From: an uncultured bacterium | GTDB taxonomy: Bacteria; Cyanobacteriota; Vampirovibrionia; Gastranaerophilales; Gastranaerophilaceae | Reading direction: 5' to 3' | NCBI GenBank assembly: GCA_902797985.1 | Contig: CADBUZ010000005.1 | Coordinates: forward strand, 62,001 to 126,000 | DNA: 64,000 nucleotides | Part shown: one piece after another, positions 60,734 to 64,000 of the stretch | How positions within the stretch are numbered: position 1 is the stretch's first letter | Layout: each line of letters starts with the position of its first letter | Program-made: the position numbers and the translations under genes | Notes under the pieces: generated by a model | What the model was told of the DNA's origin: nothing | The model's input: only the letters and a program-made list of their open reading frames with translations | Database searches by the model: none

Positions 60734-62275
60734 ATGAATAATGCAGGACAAGCAATACACTTAAAAAAAGAGATATTAGTCAGAATTATAAAAGCATTTT
60801 TTTCGGATAATTTTGAAGAGAACACACGTTTAATTCCGTATGCAATGCGTCCAAAAGGAATGGAAGTTCCATACAGATGTTGCGTATATAAAGAAAGAGC
60901 AATTATCAAGGATAGAGCCATTGCAGGATTAGGGTTCCCTATTGAAGAAGATGATGAAACTGTTTCACTGGGAACTTATGCAGAAAAAGCAATAAAAAGA
61001 GACGAGCTTGACGGAAGGAATTTAACCGTACTACAAGCCGCTTGCAAAGGCTGTTCCACAAATAGAATATATGTAACTGATTTATGTCAAGGATGTGTTG
61101 CACGACCTTGTCAATCAACTTGTAAATTTGGTGCAATCTCAATTATTGACGGTAGATCAGTTATAGATGATTCTAAATGTAAAAAATGCAAAATGTGTGT
61201 AAATGCTTGTCCATATAATGCTATCGTTAAAATTACTGTTCCCTGCGAAGAAGCATGTCCTGTAGGAGCTATTAAAAAGGATGAAACAGGATTTGCAAGT
61301 ATTAATCATGAAGAATGTATCAATTGCGGAAGATGCATCTCTGCATGCCCATTCGGAGCTGTACACGAAAAAAGCCAAATTATTGATATTTTAAAAGCAA
61401 TGATATCAAAGAAAAAAGTTATTGCAATGATTGCGCCATCAATTGCAGGTCAATTCCCCGGAGATATATACAAATTAAAATCAGCAATAATAAAAGCAGG
61501 ATTTGATGATGTATATGAAGTAGCTCAAGGAGCAGATATAACAGCAAATAACGAAGCCAAAGAATTTATGGAACGTATGGCTAAAGTCAATGAAAAGAAT
61601 TCAGAATGGCTTAGCGAATGGGCAAATGCGGGTGGATACGGCGAATCAGAAGAAACAAAAGATGAAGAAAAAATTCAAAACTTTATGACAACTTCTTGCT
61701 GCGCAGGATACAATCAACTTGTAAAAAAACATTTACAAGAAATTAAACCTTATGTATCTGATACAGGAACACCTCTTTATTATACTGCTGAGATTGTTAA
61801 AAAAGCAGAGCCAGATGCCATAACTGTATTTATCAGCCCTTGCGTCGCAAAACGTGCAGAAGGGTTCGACAACAAAAATGTTGACTATGTAATGAACTAT
61901 GAAGAACTTGGAGCACTATTTGTAGCTAAAAAGATAGAAATTCTTGAATGTGATGGCGAAAAATATGTGGTTGAGGCTTCAAAACAAGCAAGATGTTTTG
62001 GTTATTCAGGCGGTGTTGCAGACTCGGTTAAAGCATCATTGCAAGATGAATCTGTCATAAAACCTTGTATAATCAATGGCTTGAATAAAGATAACATAAA
62101 ACAGTTAAAGAAATTCGCTAAAACGGGTGAATGTGAAGGTGGATGTAATTTAATAGAAGTTATGTGCTGCGAAGGAGGTTGTATCGGTGGAAATGCAACT
62201 ATGAATAATCAAAAAACAGCAAAAAAACTTATCGATAATCTTGCAAACAATAGCAAAGATATACCAAAAATATAA
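60734..62275 (+). CDS. [FeFe]-hydrogenase, catalytic type (HydA/HfsD-like)
   Basis: 513 residues. N-terminal Cys-rich region with CKGC..., CQGCVARPCQSTC, KCKKCKMCVNACP and ECINCGRCISACP clusters, then the H-cluster domain with Cys322/323 in TSCCAGY, Cys370 in SPCVAKR, and Cys478/479/483 in MCCEGGCIGG. Unlike the sensory paralogue it keeps the Cys used for proton transfer; Pro of TSCCP is replaced by Ala. It evolves H2 from reduced ferredoxin. The maturases HydE, HydF and HydG are not in the window. Confidence 0.93.
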   Translation: MNNAGQAIHLKKEILVRIIKAFFSDNFEENTRLIPYAMRPKGMEVPYRCCVYKERAIIKDRAIAGLGFPIEEDDETVSLGTYAEKAIKRDELDGRNLTVLQAACKGCSTNRIYVTDLCQGCVARPCQSTCKFGAISIIDGRSVIDDSKCKKCKMCVNACPYNAIVKITVPCEEACPVGAIKKDETGFASINHEECINCGRCISACPFGAVHEKSQIIDILKAMISKKKVIAMIAPSIAGQFPGDIYKLKSAIIKAGFDDVYEVAQGADITANNEAKEFMERMAKVNEKNSEWLSEWANAGGYGESEETKDEEKIQNFMTTSCCAGYNQLVKKHLQEIKPYVSDTGTPLYYTAEIVKKAEPDAITVFISPCVAKRAEGFDNKNVDYVMNYEELGALFVAKKIEILECDGEKYVVEASKQARCFGYSGGVADSVKASLQDESVIKPCIINGLNKDNIKQLKKFAKTGECEGGCNLIEVMCCEGGCIGGNATMNNQKTAKKLIDNLANNSKDIPKI

Positions 62276-62287
62276 AAGGATAAAGTT

Positions 62288-63100
62288 TTGGCAGGAATTT
62301 TAAATATACAATTTCAACCTACAATAGGTGACAAAAAATGTAATCTCGAAAAAATTGAACGTTACTTAAAAAACAATCCTCACCAAAATCTTGATTTAGT
62401 TGTTTTGCCGGAATTTTTCTCTACCGGAATTCACCATGAATCATTCATTGATTCACCGGAAGATATTAACGGTGGAGAAACGATAAAATTTATTTCAGAG
62501 CTTGCAAAGAAATATCACACAAATATTGTTGCTGGTACTGTCATAGAAAAAGAGGAAAACAAACTTTATAATACCTCATTTATAATCAACCGAAACGGCG
62601 AAATAATAGATAAATATCGAAAAATTCATTTATATAATTATATGGGTGGAACAGAAGGCGAACGAATAACAGCAGGCGATAGACAAATAACAGTTGATTT
62701 AGATTTTGCAAGAATTGGAATTGGAATATGCTACGACATAAGATATCCGCTTCATTACAAAAATTTAGTTAAATCAGGTGCAGAAATTATCGTTTTACCA
62801 ACAGCGTGGGTAGTGCCAAATGAAATATATACCGATAAAACAGCACTCAAAACAGCACAAGATATGTGGATTGCTATGAATAGAACCCGTACGTTTGATA
62901 ATCTTGTCTACACTATCTCCTGTAATCAAATAGGGCAATGTAATAATAACGTTTCTTGCATCGGAAATTCAATGATTATCTCACCAACAACAGAAATTCT
63001 ATCCAATGCAAAAAATGAACAAGGATGCTTCTTTGCAGACATAGATTTAAATATTGTAAAATTTTACAAATCAATTTATCCAATTGCAGAAATTGATTAG
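62288..63100 (+). CDS. Carbon-nitrogen hydrolase (nitrilase superfamily amidase)
   Basis: 270 residues with a TTG start; AAAAGGA lies about 7 nt upstream. The catalytic triad is visible: Glu in VLPEFFSTG (about 42-50), Lys in YRKIHLY and Cys in GICYDIRYP. The sequence is closest to omega-amidase/YafV-type or Nit2-like enzymes that repair deaminated glutathione or glutamine derivatives; the substrate is inferred. It lies 12 bp after the hydrogenase, probably in the same transcript. Confidence 0.85.
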   Translation: MAGILNIQFQPTIGDKKCNLEKIERYLKNNPHQNLDLVVLPEFFSTGIHHESFIDSPEDINGGETIKFISELAKKYHTNIVAGTVIEKEENKLYNTSFIINRNGEIIDKYRKIHLYNYMGGTEGERITAGDRQITVDLDFARIGIGICYDIRYPLHYKNLVKSGAEIIVLPTAWVVPNEIYTDKTALKTAQDMWIAMNRTRTFDNLVYTISCNQIGQCNNNVSCIGNSMIISPTTEILSNAKNEQGCFFADIDLNIVKFYKSIYPIAEID

Positions 63101-64000
63101 TTATAGCAACTTTTCTGTTTCTATTTTATCTAACACGCTTTTAACGGAAACCGTTTCAATACAAGGAGAATATATTTCACCTTCTTTTAAATATTTACAC
63201 TTCTTTTTCCAACAATATCTACATTTGTTCGTTGGCTCAACGTAATAACCATTTTTCCCATATGGTTTGATTTTATCAGGTGAAGTTGAACCAAGAATAG
63301 AAATTGTATTAACCCCATAAGCAGCTGCTATATGCGCAGGACCTGAATCAACGGAAATTACGATATCTGCCAAAGATAAAAGAGCACAACTTTCCTTCAA
63401 AGAAAATTTACCTGTAAATAGTACTAATTTCCCATTATTTAATTCTTCATGAAAACTGACTTCACCTTTACTCCCATTTACAAATACAGTACCACCGTAT
63501 CTTTCAATTAATTTTTCAGATAACTCTTTCCATTTTTTAAGATTCCAAACTCGCCCCTGCCTTGCATTATTAGACTGCCTGCCGGGATTTATTACTATAT
63601 GAGGCTTAGGATATTCATTCAAAATATCTGATATTTTTTCTTCAATTTTTTCGTCATTTGATAAATACAATCTATCCGGTAATTCTATATCTTTTATAAC
63701 TCTTTTTGCAGTATAAAAATAATTTTCTACCCATAAATCACCTTTATAACCCCTGAAAACAGCCCTCTTTGGGAAACTTAAATAAGAAAAAATATAATCT
63801 CGTAAAGTTCTGCTTAAAGAAATAATTATATCATATCGCTCTTTATATAATATTTTTAATGTGTCAAAAGTTTTTTCATCATATTTTATAATTTTATCAA
63901 CATATGGACAATTCTCCAATAAACTTAAAGATGCACCTCTTGATAAATAATGAATTTCATATTCCGGATGTTTTTGTTTTATAGAATAAGGAATGACAGA
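63101..64000 (-). CDS. GT9 glycosyltransferase (heptosyltransferase-like), 5' end beyond the window
   Basis: The frame is open up to base 64000, so the TTG at 63919 is not the true start; about 299 residues are visible. The N-terminal visible part (KHPEYEIHYLSRGAS) and the NPGRQSNNARQGRVW, VFVNGS and SVDSGPAHIAAA...SILGSTSPDKIKPYG segments are hallmarks of GT9 ADP-heptose:LPS transferases. The C-terminus has Cys-rich CRYCWKKKC. It acts in lipopolysaccharide or capsule core synthesis, supporting an outer membrane. Confidence 0.92.
   Translation of the reverse strand, partial: SVIPYSIKQKHPEYEIHYLSRGASLSLLENCPYVDKIIKYDEKTFDTLKILYKERYDIIISLSRTLRDYIFSYLSFPKRAVFRGYKGDLWVENYFYTAKRVIKDIELPDRLYLSNDEKIEEKISDILNEYPKPHIVINPGRQSNNARQGRVWNLKKWKELSEKLIERYGGTVFVNGSKGEVSFHEELNNGKLVLFTGKFSLKESCALLSLADIVISVDSGPAHIAAAYGVNTISILGSTSPDKIKPYGKNGYYVEPTNKCRYCWKKKCKYLKEGEIYSPCIETVSVKSVLDKIETEKLL

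Noticed and set aside
1-64000. CRISPR array
   Set aside because: The tandem repeats found have an 8-bp period with no spacers, and no cas genes are present.

Overview
The window is about 64 kb of AT-rich bacterial chromosome from an anaerobic, fermentative, diderm organism. An OmpR-type response regulator at 8352-9104 closely matches what I know of cyanobacterial RpaB, yet no photosynthesis or respiratory-chain genes are present. Instead there are two [FeFe]-hydrogenases, AdhE, Rex, rubrerythrin and a clostridial-type ferredoxin. TolC proteins, a GT9 glycosyltransferase and a KdsC-like phosphatase indicate an outer membrane. Together with RNase Y and a large SRP RNA, this fits the non-photosynthetic sister lineage of Cyanobacteria (Vampirovibrionia/Melainabacteria, probably gut Gastranaerophilales). 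That assignment is inference; no rRNA lies in the window.

Layout. 0-2.8 kb: a ZorA/ZorB-like (MotA/MotB-like) membrane motor pair, the first gene cut by the window edge, followed by a UPF0210 gene. 2.9-8.3 kb: a CHAP-domain protein, an acyl-ACP thioesterase, a flavodoxin-like reductase, an LprI-like lipoprotein, a GH108 endolysin-like enzyme, then three copies of the tRNA-His 3' end (one is the intact tRNA). 8.3-17.5 kb: rpaB, TPR proteins, an FtsB/DivIC-like protein, tRNA-Cys, mnmE, a KdsC-like phosphatase and aspartokinase. 17.6-35 kb: mostly housekeeping genes (Y-family polymerase, PHP phosphatase, ymdB, rny, dnaB, lepA, folP, SRP RNA, aroH, fmt, def), with a ferredoxin, a rubrerythrin and a lone sugar-type binding protein. 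35-40 kb: a type I secretion operon (tolC-hlyB-hlyD order). 40-53 kb: SpoIID-like protein, a Gly/Asn-rich protein, a radical SAM protein, an AI-2E-family permease, two lineage-type proteins of unknown function, and a substrate-binding-domain/TolC fusion. 53-64 kb: a second thioesterase and a redox block (adhE, rex, 2Fe-2S protein, PAS-containing sensory-type [FeFe]-hydrogenase, PP2C phosphatase, second 2Fe-2S protein, catalytic-type [FeFe]-hydrogenase), then a nitrilase-family amidase and a GT9 glycosyltransferase cut by the right edge.

How the parts fit. The adhE-rex-hydrogenase block is a coherent fermentation module: Rex senses NADH/NAD+, AdhE and the catalytic hydrogenase dispose of electrons, and the sensory hydrogenase with its phosphatase may report H2 or redox state. 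The type I secretion operon has no adjacent substrate, but two signal-less proteins in the window (CHAP protein, Gly/Asn-rich protein) are candidates.

Strongest unexpected signals. (1) At least eight genes have a TATAAT/TACAAT hexamer exactly 6 nt before an ATG and lack a clear Shine-Dalgarno, which predicts leaderless mRNAs. (2) A roughly 150-190 bp palindromic element occurs twice in opposite orientation in divergent promoter regions, with a compensatory base-pair change in its hairpin. (3) A degenerate 8-bp tandem repeat family recurs in at least six intergenic places. (4) The tRNA-His 3' end is repeated beside the endolysin-like gene. (5) A GC-richer, strongly foldable segment lies between rny and ymdB.
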